From a virus, in the IMG/VR virus record IMGVR_UViG_3300020578_000034, positions 23,842 through 87,841 of that record: a stretch of DNA of 64,000 nt; one strand, written 5' to 3'. The translations under genes were made by a program, and so were the position numbers. The notes beneath the pieces are model-generated. The model did not search any database. It saw only the letters and a program-made list of their open reading frames with translations, and had not been told where the DNA came from. Positions 12,001 through 17,816 of the stretch are shown here, piece after piece. Positions within the stretch are counted from its first letter, which is position 1. Each line of letters opens with the position of its first letter.

Positions 12001-13839
12001 GTCGGGGTCACCGGGGTGATCGAGAGAGTCGCATCGTTCACGGGTCTGCCCGCAGCGCAGGTCCTCGGCTTCGTCGAGAGAGGGCGCGACGTCGCGCTCG
12101 TGCGCCGACTCGCCGCCATGGACCCGGAGTCGAGGATAGAGCATGCGAATGCGATGCGTCGCAGACGCGCTTTCATGAGGTTGACCGAGCAGAAGAGGGG
12201 CGAGCTGGGCGACGACTTCCCGCTCTGGATGGCGGAGGCGTCGATCATGCGAGACAGGGAGGAGAGTCGGTCCGGGGTCTTCGGCAACGATTTCGCCGAG
12301 CTCATGGACGACGAGACGAATAGGTTCTACGGCGAGACGCCAGCCTCGGCGCTCAAGAACATCTCCCGCTTCCTCGGGATGGACAAACCCCCCACGAAGA
12401 TGACGCAGAGCGAACCGCGTCGCGACGGGGAGGCCGGCATGGCTGGCAAGAAACCCTTCATCAGGCAACGCTACGACTTCAAGCCGGTCGACGGCGGCTT
12501 CGTGATCATAGACACCGACAACAGGAACGCTATTTCAAGCAGGGTTTTCAAGGACAGGAGGGAGGCCCTGCGAGGGGCCGAACGCATGGACAGGGGAGAC
12601 AAGACGTTCGACCCGTTCGCCCCCCCGCCGTCGGAGCCCAAGACCGCGGCGGAGGTCGTGGCGGAGGACCCGAGCATGCAGGAGATGTCCGATCCCGGCA
12701 GGCAACCGACGCTGTTCAACGACGACGGCGACGCTAACGCGGGCATGTCGAGCACCGGGTTGCCCAGCACGCTGAGGTTCGTCGCGAGGAACAGCGGGAA
12801 GCAACAGGTCAGCACGGACAACGTCCGCTCGGCCATGTCGGATTACGAATCCGGTCGGGCGTCAATCCCCTTCCCGTCACCCGACGACGCGCCGGTCTCG
12901 AGACTGATCGGCGGGTACGCATCCAGCGACTCCGCCCTGCACACCGTCCTCGGAAGGATAGAACAACTGGCGCCCACCGACGACTCCGCCGCCAAGCAGG
13001 AGGAGATGAGGGGTCTCGTACAGAATCTCTCGAAACTCCAGCGGAGGAGGAACTACTTCTACAACCAGCTGATGGAGAGACTCGACCCGGGTGACCCGGA
13101 TTTCGAGACGCTTGAGTCTTGGCACTCCCAGAGGGCCGGCATCGCCAGGGAGTCCTCGAGCCGGTTCGGCGTCGGGAGCCTGCCCGTCTACATACTCCCG
13201 AGGGGTGCGGAAACGGACGACGCGCAGGCCGGCGCCAACTCGCCGAGCTACATGCGCCCCTCCGGCGACGTCTCCTCGCTGGAGGTCGTCAGCAACGACG
13301 CGGCGGACAGGATCGGATCGTTGATCGGCTCGTCCGACTACTCGGTACGGGAAAGGTACGACGAAGCGATCAGGTCGGTGCAGCGCGACGTCGCGCGAAT
13401 TTCCCGCATGACCGGGCAATCAATGGTCAAGTTCGGACAGAACTCGGTCAGGATAGGGGCGCAACTGCTGGCCATGGCCGACAGGACGGACGGGAGCGAC
13501 CGAGAACTGCTCAGGAGGGAGCTGATATCCGCGGGTCTGTCGCGGATGCTCTCCGAAGGCGGCGCGAGACTCGGACTGGCCTACCTCGTCAACGCCGTGG
13601 ACGTGGGCCTGCTGACGCACTCGCAGGCGAAGGAGATGCTGAGGAGGGAGAGGCGGAAGGCGAACAAGCCGAGGATGGAAATGACCAAACCCGATGGGCT
13701 GATGGCGCGCGGCCAGATGTCTCGCCTCGTCTCCGAGCTGATGGGAGACGGCCTGTCGTCGAAGTCGGCCGAGACCGCGACGAGGGGCAAGCGCCTGTCA
13801 ATGATTACGGAAACGGTGGGGTCGGTCCTTGCCGAATAG
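1..13839 (+). CDS. Giant polyvalent protein A (left-truncated), multi-module polyprotein
   Basis: The frame is open from base 1: the 36 codons before the first in-frame ATG (109) contain no stop, and that ATG is itself preceded by Pro-Glu-Ala-Gly. The visible 4,612 residues are therefore only the C-terminal part and ATG 109 is not the start. The chain is cut by exact EAGM junctions whose Met codons are at 109, 502, 1915, 2101, 5266, 6232, 7387, 11071 and 12439. Weaker ones are EAAM at 11680, FAGM at 10147 and NAGM at 12745. Modules in order: a triple beta-rich repeat, a sigma-region-4-like helix-turn-helix array with an HxG domain, two uncharacterised modules, a DEDDh exonuclease, and several helical modules. 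Linkers before junctions are Asp/Gly/Arg-rich and look disordered. Arg is largely AGG-encoded. Likely a virion-carried effector chain (inference). The reading frame is certain; the overall function is not. Confidence 0.93.
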   Translation, partial: EGEAAGDTPEEILERIRDAHDAARGDISDIDGPEAGMSDPDSRRFVGRTDVESREREFYELMLDERRADEALTTGDTSVLRPRILDDILEYLGDENEDDPDYVPSADEIASLAQELAEEAVEKFINEDNYVGGSSRNPVYRGRNNRDLWPRRDEIFRKFSGGDGEAGMSRGGGGPDELADRFRKAREEREQPGSRGLDDDTSAMFRQAEDSLRGSFRPKTNEVDRYEYSDRDNINAMRSQAEIMRTDYNDEEAAQLFEQAADILEDRLAMPKDDDIVDAEIVRTYGQLDELIESPWRPAENITLHLDPVDGSIREADAYEAVYLANSEEAELDMFNIDDYDSVGYDEAGNLVSRAPDGDEIIFTAEQLDSAGHRRKYGRRTYGELGELVESTFRPSENERIYRDPTNGRLYLADSGDRDTGDDAPLPDFNIDDYDYVGYDGEGNLVVRGPDGDDIIFTAEQLGATGMTRAEIEMLEAERIGLANLSARREKMRDAGMSPDYSVRSPSWRGQGEFWLDTSTGRIFYRDSTDFEDGDGFDGEFVDIAGVQSEDADWIRESLLANWDSIGFNTRGDFVYRGVDFGQAMDINDPAPPLDNRGQLIPNQEEVIFSAEQIASRPRMRDDDIVDGEIVDDDGEAGMAGPNRNRRRGRAVVIDSGEKLEELFRRRRSGEDISDMMEDIDLPNPGERAITDPPPGAEAGMAGRARTRAENADLGRKIWLARTHDKLSLDEAGRRFRTSRQRARQLELLHHKYLRDLGQQHANRLARAMVDDPMTGLTDSEADLLRRRFDGELLEEAAERLRTDRFAIRRMEQLALAKLRNRMIDDGPSGAMALGRGGRAVDAARPKAPGAERPGSRRRRNAVDPSFIEILNSLKELGEDGLSNAQRVRLAALMRFRRVISNKIDQLMVGGSRRRRLSAVAPEVDQLNKSMRGPFSSLAEAAKITTGSPRDFVSSAIKIANDEQDPLDIDGPINVQVFEALRSTNDDFAAVARTLGMDEEIVRLRAAAHTLRLLASARPARMKVFRRLQSSGDTLTSIERFIVGKWLNGASDLDIAERMGDGYDAARVAATKVAALAKLQVDVNSPEMRSRVVDGRIFYDEFGLFVELTDDAGATTYNRIGDGPMSMGLPGDFSDASGGMSPPNRRVVFADFGDGGREYVVTRTVRRDRANPSMESVMMMPVRGDDQATVSTLIGRQLLGDDRGANLEFPAILLKSDGRITGVADLSGKAVRFYGSRVINESAPSVAERVGAIRANDSAARTKMDQDVEGAERRLSGLMRALDHLISTGDWIGGDANVTGRVPEYATMMRYGLDSDDDGTPITPRNRTKEQFELDEAEFFLSRYPDAPADMVEQHVQKATSDRLAQVRRKVDIAKKELDRLKHVRDSKEVRRSQNVVDLETLDDETARMLADETGFLASMSGQDYDAAGVSRGADGFAYVVHKGPDRLSGGVLDPRMSAGVEGRAGSVAGQGDTRGANRIYVARFLQSAEAKSDMVRHSSDLAARIARGETVVTAHPSIRKALRAQSQLLSMAFGEGGLLNMENFDEARVAAIVADVNRFVDAQKRDLQRYQKIRDSLTKFGGRDMDQMLSAESDATRAVGSLDFYGRYADFDLPRDVVSFSPGFTDGLTRRWTPVDETMLDRWELTGSLRGGAFLAAGRLDAEIVRGGLLGPSGESQIIAPLKPLIGISTPVRITNDVAPSDPKFLVQSLGPALMARAIKMHKRDGFVDIETVLTDPDLAPQGYVARTGDAEAGMAALEPRRPILDERGRLDPILTRDQAYLDDREERDLPDGPMQRLLVPQTPSTFIEAPPGDLTPETRRAPWAIGYTGSAADIAIGLDEDYPERLVHVVAPSALPPDNAKFPVNESGPHLMLDREPLDFLVHVLNDINRLTVEEREASERSLSDRGYEVERSEFDPPDDFTPRERHPTYLVVDVRNEPQLLGPPGSGITRIIRIREILRFRLSNEADESQPGGGPFWRRIDPEAVARGEPGRTTTDGLGYMDFVIDVDPTYDGDLIDDTREVRIKPESIVGRIVSAEELSVTSQVTRQLYEGDGVRRMGYPRPYGRSGGDAEAGMALAPRTADLVARTEKYFPSDDRNDWLIPESVMPDREQAELLGLLRDALGGKAMTLGGEQRWRMLLLKAESLRRLRSLRGELPHERDEIGVSMYDTFAADTDRGYGQLIPFVEPGTTTHIRYDRSGNPVEYVPVRIGRSIADASTFEYHPASQVKYALILSGRQLRTWNHPEGTAPGVSQRVASWEDEGVELDVLSEEIRFQASRTRQMDELLGFTGDSPQKIILALRRAASDKSPRLRDRFVYDPYGYVVLSDAPRRQEDSVVALRRSENFADLQRLIAGIKKDEKSVKVTQVVGYKPGSKTRPSLVDRVIRSPRVVSGVMDEITGEFVLDGNGTPHIVGYLPDGSPIAVEISDLVYDRVSPRRADDEFSPSRNRAPGGDAEAGMSSPTRSNLYNYIKMRLRGEGGDRDSDYIEISKLPGTARARDGGAFDTSPAGIIRRIVAAVRKRDRDAGGKVGLVFSYPSSVKDKPGVKEDRNRTIFNPLVVYGEYDKTIGETRILVTDDRGITRLVPMSQVDLSKLATDEERLGDHSSNNDVQVGDLNAYVVGDEYVDGKKQRRVFSTDRMRPVIRDDDESTKPRPATSRPTADTTSEATDSPDTREIPIVASDSDDQNLVGQIETRPGEFDAVTLDPRPEYVAPGAGIDGAKPTAREVARGLARNDPKAIEAGRADEKRLWERIRLGTEKWIETWKKRAVIDEETGEEVIDPKTGKTALRTPFRKAWRPWGNPIGPDGRELPTGIKAEMDRIRSWPEFMNFIRRKKLVFVDWETTGIPIGEIDTGRPLQVGIIVVENGDFANPKRLEVWIDPAGTPLSDWTKKNVKKNGIPVGQALATSPGEFVPVDEARRLIAEVVGADGIIISHNMRNFDMSLWKEVMGEYPTAGWMDTLAIANWVFHIDSYRFKQIQAHLNGSPSAKSGKKNYDRDMNPFVNWISKVITIRGKHPEYPHARSWGGRGGKPDALDRIGRRATGPLKYIPMLKKEGLGQWYPKFVSSNALEALARYFDVPVLAAHDAVADINVTAKVFLEMVALAERWGRADQMFDPNLVQWAQDQVDNQYTADLGAWRNQSGITERPRERLFDPETPTQPSGGDAPREPRPGGGGGGASTPPGGGDTRPPGGGGTPPRDDGDPNRRLLYQTVSGVRVYETPTGIHYEFKSVSPKDGPGPATAALATFNEARDAGFAIEFNYGRNPDGSTAAYRIISIELTTKSGVRQSEALGPNDLVVHGIDLADGKLKKFDFAQINAGGNTPPRPSELTELPANIYGVRTSAGPGGKPTTPAQYADHMRRRNFGRRRSPDGPFAGMAGLTNRDGATDSSSYWVATSDDVAMADMSDVELSEQLAAHRLRFENAFHSGPSSNAAMSRALDSVAAANRVMRIRSNDSTDQNGFSVSMGRMGYKLTGEFRAPPGIMDGSYELPGEFVADRAELARNANLSLMLDYSVANGEIAEALERVSRLSRVPRSELLGRLSTHDYSTYSDAITSRAFRNTSEMVSDGVATPSSLGMIIDPASDPASAARAVESALRRLGINTLDIGNGLRRGGRNYAQSEADDLINQFNESVSDLFSFDHDGRRSDPEFRVKSDAIKDKIRDLSDEIRRRHLSSPQADAEAGMGTPDPDLRRVMSDFVRIAPSMDFEVARDAGFDEDWKRLSDQIIDDFARRPDVQTEAIKFAAFGDALKGRASVVGLAIDRVFDPSKARVSANSPLGRDLIKSAAKILALIYDVKLGSTDMLGLLGSAPGAGPGSGVSGLDVTYKMIDSGAAALFARGGRRALVAYLAEAVSLGLVPAYRAMGILDRLSPSPRTAATSSDAEAAMGRSVGSSPFGDADGIPILSGSKWFDARLHAMFGTNYEKIATGFGNRFRTLPDRIWNSPTDDDLVDIYHYATMLNHDSMIEDLVIRGDRVDAVDFSQFDVADAGQAPVGVTGVIERVASFTGLPAAQVLGFVERGRDVALVRRLAAMDPESRIEHANAMRRRRAFMRLTEQKRGELGDDFPLWMAEASIMRDREESRSGVFGNDFAELMDDETNRFYGETPASALKNISRFLGMDKPPTKMTQSEPRRDGEAGMAGKKPFIRQRYDFKPVDGGFVIIDTDNRNAISSRVFKDRREALRGAERMDRGDKTFDPFAPPPSEPKTAAEVVAEDPSMQEMSDPGRQPTLFNDDGDANAGMSSTGLPSTLRFVARNSGKQQVSTDNVRSAMSDYESGRASIPFPSPDDAPVSRLIGGYASSDSALHTVLGRIEQLAPTDDSAAKQEEMRGLVQNLSKLQRRRNYFYNQLMERLDPGDPDFETLESWHSQRAGIARESSSRFGVGSLPVYILPRGAETDDAQAGANSPSYMRPSGDVSSLEVVSNDAADRIGSLIGSSDYSVRERYDEAIRSVQRDVARISRMTGQSMVKFGQNSVRIGAQLLAMADRTDGSDRELLRRELISAGLSRMLSEGGARLGLAYLVNAVDVGLLTHSQAKEMLRRERRKANKPRMEMTKPDGLMARGQMSRLVSELMGDGLSSKSAETATRGKRLSMITETVGSVLAE
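502..1914 (+). other. Module of protein A: three divergent copies of a beta-rich repeat
   Basis: Lies between two exact EAGM junctions (471 residues). Three copies of a roughly 90-110 residue unit are visible at about 844-1113, 1135-1392 and 1513-1845. Each runs from a Trp/Phe-Arg-Pro or Trp-Arg segment, through a D-x-x-x-G-x-I/L-x-Y strand and an acidic D-D/W-D-S/Y-V/I-G-Y/F segment, to a closing I-I/V-F-T/S-A-E-Q motif. The unit resembles short immunity/SH3-like or WYL-like beta folds, but I cannot name it. Flanking DDDIVD stretches occur before copy 1 and again just before the closing junction. Confidence 0.6.
2101..5265 (+). other. Module of protein A: sigma-70 region 4-like HTH array plus HxG (ART-like) domain
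   Basis: A 1,055-residue segment between exact EAGM junctions. At 2128-2277 and 2326-2469 are two units with the sigma-70 region 4 pattern: LTDxEAxLLRRRFDGE, then an EAAERL turn, then a recognition helix and xALAKLR. Two further sigma-like HTH candidates lie at about 2932-3050 and 3100-3237. A long charged coiled-coil follows. At about 4315-4380 is a V-H-K-G...GGVLDP motif resembling the first strand of ADP-ribosyltransferase-like folds. The coiled-coil plus HxG part is paralogous to the last module of protein F: both have RRxQNVxDLE followed by H-x-G and GVLDP. A DNA- or RNA polymerase-binding role is inferred. Confidence 0.55.
5266..7386 (+). other. Two uncharacterised modules of protein A
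   Basis: Two segments of 322 and 385 residues, split by an exact EAGM junction with Met codon at 6232. Neither has a catalytic motif I recognise. The second has predicted beta-strand-rich stretches and ends with a region (about 7100-7320) resembling small SH3-like domains. Both end in a Gly-Gly-Asp-Ala-Glu-Ala-Gly-Met linker. Confidence 0.5.
7387..10146 (+). other. Module of protein A: DEDDh 3'-5' exonuclease flanked by WYL-like domains
   Basis: The DnaQ-like exonuclease core spans about 8500-9340. Exo I is FVDWETTG with Asp at 8533 and Glu at 8539. Exo II is SHNMRNFD with Asp at 8836. Exo III is HDAVAD with His at 9268 and Asp at 9283. All four acidic residues and the His are intact, so 3'-5' exonuclease activity on DNA or RNA is likely. 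On either side (about 7576-7800 and 9755-9970) are beta-rich stretches resembling WYL ligand-sensing domains. A Pro/Gly-rich linker (about 9490-9620) separates the exonuclease from the second one. The segment ends at the variant junction FAGM. Confidence 0.8.
10147..13839 (+). other. C-terminal helical modules of protein A
   Basis: Contains junctions EAGM at 11071, EAAM at 11680, EAGM at 12439 and NAGM at 12745. Modules starting at 11071 and 12745 share an alpha-helical motif of the form GGxRxxLAYLxxAVxxGLxxxxxAxxxL (about 11530-11625 and 13555-13640). A related stretch occurs in the first module of protein N. The 102-residue module at 12439-12744 is short and charged. No enzymatic motif was recognised. 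The protein stops at TAG 13837-13839. Confidence 0.5.
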
Positions 13840-13878
13840 CTACTCATGCAGTCATCAAACAAACAGTCTTCTACAATT

Positions 13879-13884
13879 GGAGGG
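13879..13884 (+). promoter_or_regulatory. Ribosome binding site deciding the start of protein B
   Basis: GGAGGG lies just upstream of ATG 13888. The earlier in-frame ATG at 13846 has no purine-rich motif before it and sits 6 bases after the stop of protein A, so 13888 is preferred. Confidence 0.65.
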
Positions 13885-13887
13885 ATC

Positions 13888-15624
13888 ATGAAATACGCCG
13901 GAACATACAACATAAAGTCGATGACGTCCGCCTACCACCACGCCCTTGGCGAACTGGCGATGATGGAGGAGGACGAGCCCGAGGACGAGGTGCTTCTGCC
14001 GATACCGCAATCGGAACTGTTCTACGCAAAATCGGCCATAGACGCGGTCCTCTCCGACTACGACATGATGTCAAGCGCGGTGCCCGACGGGATCATCCTT
14101 CACGACGCGAAGAGTATCGGTCCGAGTCTCGTCAATGAGCTGAAGGACGCACTGAACGAAATCCAGATCAAGGCCCTCGGGGCGACGATCGGCGGAGCCA
14201 GGCCGGCGGCCGGTGGCGGCGCCGCCGGGGACATGATCGACAGGGACGGAGATGGATACATCTACGACGGAACTCCGCAGGAGCAGAGGGTTCCGTACAA
14301 GCGCCGCGACGGCAAGCCGGTCGGCGGTGGCGCGCCCGAGGGAATGGAGGCGCGACGCAGGCAGTTCGTGCGTTCTGAAGCCGCCAGGCAGGGCGTGCAA
14401 CTCAACCGTGGCCCGAAACGATCGGAGCAGGAGAGAAGGTTCAGGACCGAGGCGAGAGCGCGATTCGACAGGATAGCGCTCGAGGGTGAGGGATTCATTC
14501 CCGCCGACAGAATAGAGGCTTCAGATAAGCGCAATTTCGAGAACCGCATGGGTGACGTCAACGCGGGAAGAGTTGACGATCAGGGCAGGAGCGGTTTCGG
14601 TTACGGTGGAGAGCCACCTCAGCTCAATCCGGGACAGCGAGGCAAAAGACCCGACACCTCCTTCGAGGACGCCGAGTATCGCAGACAGCAGGGAATGCGC
14701 CCCGCAGGAAGGCCCGTGGACAGGTTGCCAGGGGCTGGCGGACCAAGCGGGAGTCTCAACCCAGGACAACGAGGGGCCAGACCCGACACGTCAAATCAAC
14801 GCGCCGAGGACGCCCGCAATCAAGGCAAGCGCCCAGCAGGTAGACCCGTGGACAGGTTGCCAGGAGCAGGCGGACCAAGCGGGAGTCTCAACCCCGGACA
14901 ACGAGGGGCCAGACCCGACACGTCAAATCAACGCGCCGAGGACGCTCGCAATCAAGGCAAGCGCCCCGCAGGAAGGCCCGTGGACAGGTTGCCGGGAGCA
15001 GGCGGTCCCGGCTACGACGACTCGTTCAGGGACAACGAAAACCGCCGTCTGGAAGGCAAGCGCCCACCCGACACGTCCAACCAGCGAGCCGAAGACGCGC
15101 GCAATCAGGGCAAGCGGCCCGCCGGGAGACCAGTTGACAGGTTGCCAGGAGCAGGCGGACCAAGCGGGAGTCTCAACCCCGGACAACGAGGGGCCAGACC
15201 CGACACGTCGAACCAGCGAGCGGAGGACGCCCGCAACCAAGGCAGGCGCCCAGCCGGTAGGCCCGTGGACAGGTTGCCCGGGGCTGGCGGACCTGGTTAC
15301 GACGACTCGTTCAGGGACAACGAAAACCGCCGCCTGCAAGGCAAGCGCCCCGCCGACACTTCAAACCAGAGGGCCGAGAGCGCGCGTCAAGCCGGCGCTC
15401 GTCCACAAAGACCAGTGGACAGACTGCAAGAACCGGGTGGACCAAGCAGAAATCTCAACCCAGGACGACGAGGAGCCAGACCCGACACGTCGAACCAGAG
15501 GGCCGAGAGCGCGCGTCAGAATCGCGCGCGCCCGAATCGCCCGGCTGACAGATTGTCGGGGGCCAACAGAGCGCGCAGGTTCCCGAGGGGGCGAAGCGAC
15601 TACTACTACGGTGGCGAAGCGTAA
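13888..15624 (+). CDS. Disordered repeat protein B with DxDxDG motif
   Basis: 578 residues from ATG 13888. The first ~100 residues are a globular, acidic, helical domain. A glycine-rich stretch and a D-x-D-x-D-G-Y-I-Y-D-G motif (about 14230-14275) follow; this resembles a calcium-binding loop and matches the acidic N-terminal motif of proteins D, G, K and N. From about 14600 the protein is low-complexity and built of near-identical Pro/Gly/Arg/Asp-rich units containing PDTSNQRAE, GRPVDRLPGAGGP and LNPGQRGARP. The composition implies a long, positively charged, unfolded tail. A structural or DNA-interacting virion role is possible but unproven. The 48-base spacing after protein A suggests co-transcription. 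Confidence 0.85.
   Translation: MKYAGTYNIKSMTSAYHHALGELAMMEEDEPEDEVLLPIPQSELFYAKSAIDAVLSDYDMMSSAVPDGIILHDAKSIGPSLVNELKDALNEIQIKALGATIGGARPAAGGGAAGDMIDRDGDGYIYDGTPQEQRVPYKRRDGKPVGGGAPEGMEARRRQFVRSEAARQGVQLNRGPKRSEQERRFRTEARARFDRIALEGEGFIPADRIEASDKRNFENRMGDVNAGRVDDQGRSGFGYGGEPPQLNPGQRGKRPDTSFEDAEYRRQQGMRPAGRPVDRLPGAGGPSGSLNPGQRGARPDTSNQRAEDARNQGKRPAGRPVDRLPGAGGPSGSLNPGQRGARPDTSNQRAEDARNQGKRPAGRPVDRLPGAGGPGYDDSFRDNENRRLEGKRPPDTSNQRAEDARNQGKRPAGRPVDRLPGAGGPSGSLNPGQRGARPDTSNQRAEDARNQGRRPAGRPVDRLPGAGGPGYDDSFRDNENRRLQGKRPADTSNQRAESARQAGARPQRPVDRLQEPGGPSRNLNPGRRGARPDTSNQRAESARQNRARPNRPADRLSGANRARRFPRGRSDYYYGGEA
14610..15570 (+). repeat. Imperfect tandem repeats inside gene B
   Basis: About seven copies of a ~40-codon unit encode Pro-Asp-Thr-Ser-Asn-Gln-Arg-Ala-Glu, then Gly-Arg-Pro-Val-Asp-Arg-Leu-Pro-Gly-Ala. 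Two copies are interrupted by a PGYDDSFRDNENRRL insert. Copies differ mostly at third codon positions and all stay in frame, so this is a coding repeat rather than a DNA-level array. Confidence 0.85.
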
Positions 15625-15636
15625 ACGAGCGAGTCA

Positions 15637-15840
15637 ATGAACGGCAGACCAAGCGGCGGGTACACCCGCGGGAACCGTGTTATGGGTTATGATAAACCTA
15701 CACAAAATAACGCAGTCAAATTGAAATATCACTGCATTGCGACGGGCGAGAAACGCCAGTTTCCATGCGGCAGTTGCGTCAACCACAAGGGTTGCCTAGC
15801 GACGACGATGCAATACAAGGAGCGAAAACATGGAACCTGA
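15637..15840 (+). CDS. Small Cys-rich protein with CxATGE zinc-finger-like motif
   Basis: 67 residues from ATG 15637, or 52 from ATG 15682; neither start has a strong ribosome binding site. The C-terminal half has C-x-A-T-G-E followed by C-x-x-C-x4-C. The same motif, C-x-A-T/S-G-x-x-x-x-x-x-C-x-x-C-x-x-x-C, appears twice in the next gene, which is the main reason to believe this short frame. It overlaps the start of gene C by 11 bases (15830-15840) within ATGGAACCTGA. A zinc-binding structural role is likely from the cysteines; the function is unknown. Confidence 0.6.
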   Translation: MNGRPSGGYTRGNRVMGYDKPTQNNAVKLKYHCIATGEKRQFPCGSCVNHKGCLATTMQYKERKHGT

Positions 15841-17806
15841 GACCGGAGCACCAACCGTAAAGATCGGCGACGACGGTCAGGTTCTGCAGTGTGCCAAGGG
15901 TGCCGAGACGGCTGCCTGCGGCTACAAGGCCGGGGACTCCGTTTGCGCGGCATGCGGTGCCACGGCGATCGAGGTCAAGATGTACGGTGACGACGGGGCC
16001 GACGGAATGATGTGCAAGGCGACCGGCGAGACGGTGATGGAGCCCTGCGCCGAGTGCAAGGGCGACTGCTCCATGATGGCCTTCAAGGGCGAAATGCCGG
16101 CAGAGCTGCTTGCGAGTTTCAAGAAGAAGAAAAAGAAGAAGAAGGGTGGCAAGAACCCGTTCGCCGAGGCAGACGAGGCAGACGAGGCAGACGAGGAAGA
16201 CGAGGAGATGTCGGAGAAGGCGGCTAAGTACGCCAACCCACCGGCGAGGGCCTACGGCGACTTCGTGGACGACGAGGAGCTCGGCATCATGCAAGAGGAC
16301 GACATGGAGGACGGCGAGGAGCTCGACATCGAGGAGCCGGAAATGGATGACCCGGACGAGGAAATTTCGGAGTCCATCGCCATGGGCATGCCCCCGCGAA
16401 GGAAGAGGAAGAGTGCCTACGTGGACGAACCTCTCCGCAGAAGCGAGTACGAAGAAGAGGACGAGCTCGAGGAAATGATGGACGATCCGAACGAGGAGGA
16501 GATGGAGGAGGACGCCGAGACAATGGGCTACGGCATGTACAGGAAGTCCGACTACGCGGACGCCCGGCTCGCATCCATGGGTTTCAAGCAGGGAGAGATG
16601 GGCGAGAGCCCGTTCATTTGCGCGATAGAGAGGAAGCTGTACCCAGCGAACTCCCCGGTTTGCGAGAACTGCCCGGGTGGTTGCGTGAAGGAGGGCGACA
16701 TGCCCGCGCTCCTGGAGATGGAGGGCGTCGCCGAGGACATGTTCAGGGGCAAGGTCCTTGACTCCGGCTACTCCGACAAGGCCGACATCTTCGTGATCGA
16801 CGTGGAGCGCAAGGACGGAAAGCCGGTCGAGGCGTTCTTCGACGGAACGACGGGAGAGTGCATGGGTTGGCACCTGCTGAACGACGAGGTGCTCAACGTG
16901 AAGTCGGGATTCCAGCCGACGCAAATGATCGGATTCTCGGAGGCGGCGCAGATCGCGACGAAGAGCATCAACGGCGACGTGGTGTCCGTCGAGGCAGACG
17001 TGTTCGAGGGGTTCGACAGTTACGCGGTGGAGGTGGAGGGAGTGGACGGCAAGTCCTACGACGTGTTCGTGTCGCTTGACGGCGAGGTGCTCGGCTACGA
17101 CACCTACACGCAACAGGAGGCCTTCGCCATCGAGTCCGAGGCGGCGGAAATAGCACTCAAGCGCGCCTACGGCGACGACGTCAGGAAGCAGATGGCCGAG
17201 CGCGGCGACGCCATGGAGGACGGGGAGATGCCCATCGCAAACGACTCGGACCTGAGGAACGCCGTGATGTCGTGGCCCAGATCCAAGAAGCGCACCGAGG
17301 CGAAGGAGCACATCATGGCGAGGGCCAGGGTCCTCGGTCTCGAGAAGTCGCTCCCCGACGAGTGGTTGCAGGAGAAGAAGCAGAACGAGGAGGCGAAGGG
17401 GGACGCCAACTTCCTCTCGAGTCTCGCCGAGTTTGAGCTCATCTCAGAGGAGATCAAGTCGTCGAACACCGACGAAAAAGGCGCTGGTTTCATGTGCAAG
17501 GCGAGCGGCCAGATGGTCGCCGAAGCGTGCCCGGAGTGCAAGTCGAATTGCAGCATGATGCACAAGCAGGAGGAGGAGGCCGAGCTCTACTTCAAGCGGA
17601 TGTTCAGCGACGAACAGAGGCAGGAGCAGGCGAAGAAGGGCAACGCCCTGCCAGACGGCTCGTACCCGATAGTCAACGAAACAGACCTCAAGAACGCGAT
17701 CCAGGCGTACGGCAGGGCCAAGGACAAGGACAAGGCCAAGGCCCACATCGTCAAGCGCGCCAAGTCCCTCGGCAAAGAGGATTTGATTCCGGAAAACTGG
17801 AACTAA
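15830..17806 (+). CDS. Acidic Cys-rich protein C with repeated zinc-finger-like and PepSY-like domains
   Basis: 658 residues; ATG 15830 follows an AAGGAG motif. Order: a Cys-rich N-terminus with several C-x-x-C pairs, a CKATGE finger (about residues 61-80), a run of eight lysines, a long Asp/Glu-rich disordered region, and a third Cys cluster around C-x-x-C-x-x-x-C. Next is a region with two PepSY-like alpha/beta repeats (about 16730-17160). Last come two copies of a small helical domain (DGxxPIxNxxDLxNA ... AKxxIxxRAxxLGxxxxxPxxW), one on each side of a second CKASG finger. That helical domain recurs in phage morphogenesis proteins. The strong acidity, fingers and position are compatible with a scaffold or head-internal protein, but I cannot assign a function. 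No EAGM motif is present. Confidence 0.85.
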   Translation: MEPETGAPTVKIGDDGQVLQCAKGAETAACGYKAGDSVCAACGATAIEVKMYGDDGADGMMCKATGETVMEPCAECKGDCSMMAFKGEMPAELLASFKKKKKKKKGGKNPFAEADEADEADEEDEEMSEKAAKYANPPARAYGDFVDDEELGIMQEDDMEDGEELDIEEPEMDDPDEEISESIAMGMPPRRKRKSAYVDEPLRRSEYEEEDELEEMMDDPNEEEMEEDAETMGYGMYRKSDYADARLASMGFKQGEMGESPFICAIERKLYPANSPVCENCPGGCVKEGDMPALLEMEGVAEDMFRGKVLDSGYSDKADIFVIDVERKDGKPVEAFFDGTTGECMGWHLLNDEVLNVKSGFQPTQMIGFSEAAQIATKSINGDVVSVEADVFEGFDSYAVEVEGVDGKSYDVFVSLDGEVLGYDTYTQQEAFAIESEAAEIALKRAYGDDVRKQMAERGDAMEDGEMPIANDSDLRNAVMSWPRSKKRTEAKEHIMARARVLGLEKSLPDEWLQEKKQNEEAKGDANFLSSLAEFELISEEIKSSNTDEKGAGFMCKASGQMVAEACPECKSNCSMMHKQEEEAELYFKRMFSDEQRQEQAKKGNALPDGSYPIVNETDLKNAIQAYGRAKDKDKAKAHIVKRAKSLGKEDLIPENWN

Positions 17807-17816
17807 GGGGGTCGAG

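Noticed and set aside
14610-15570. CRISPR-like array
   Set aside because: The repeats are in frame, code for a consistent peptide and lack unique spacers of constant length.
16120-16145. Programmed frameshift at the A/G-rich run encoding eight lysines in gene C
   Set aside because: The frame continues for 550 codons with conserved Cys motifs, and the alternative frames give only a short peptide.
15779-17311. Long minus-strand open frame (510 codons) opposite gene C
   Set aside because: Leu/Val/His-rich low-complexity translation typical of the antisense of an acidic gene; no ribosome binding site, and gene C has conserved motifs.
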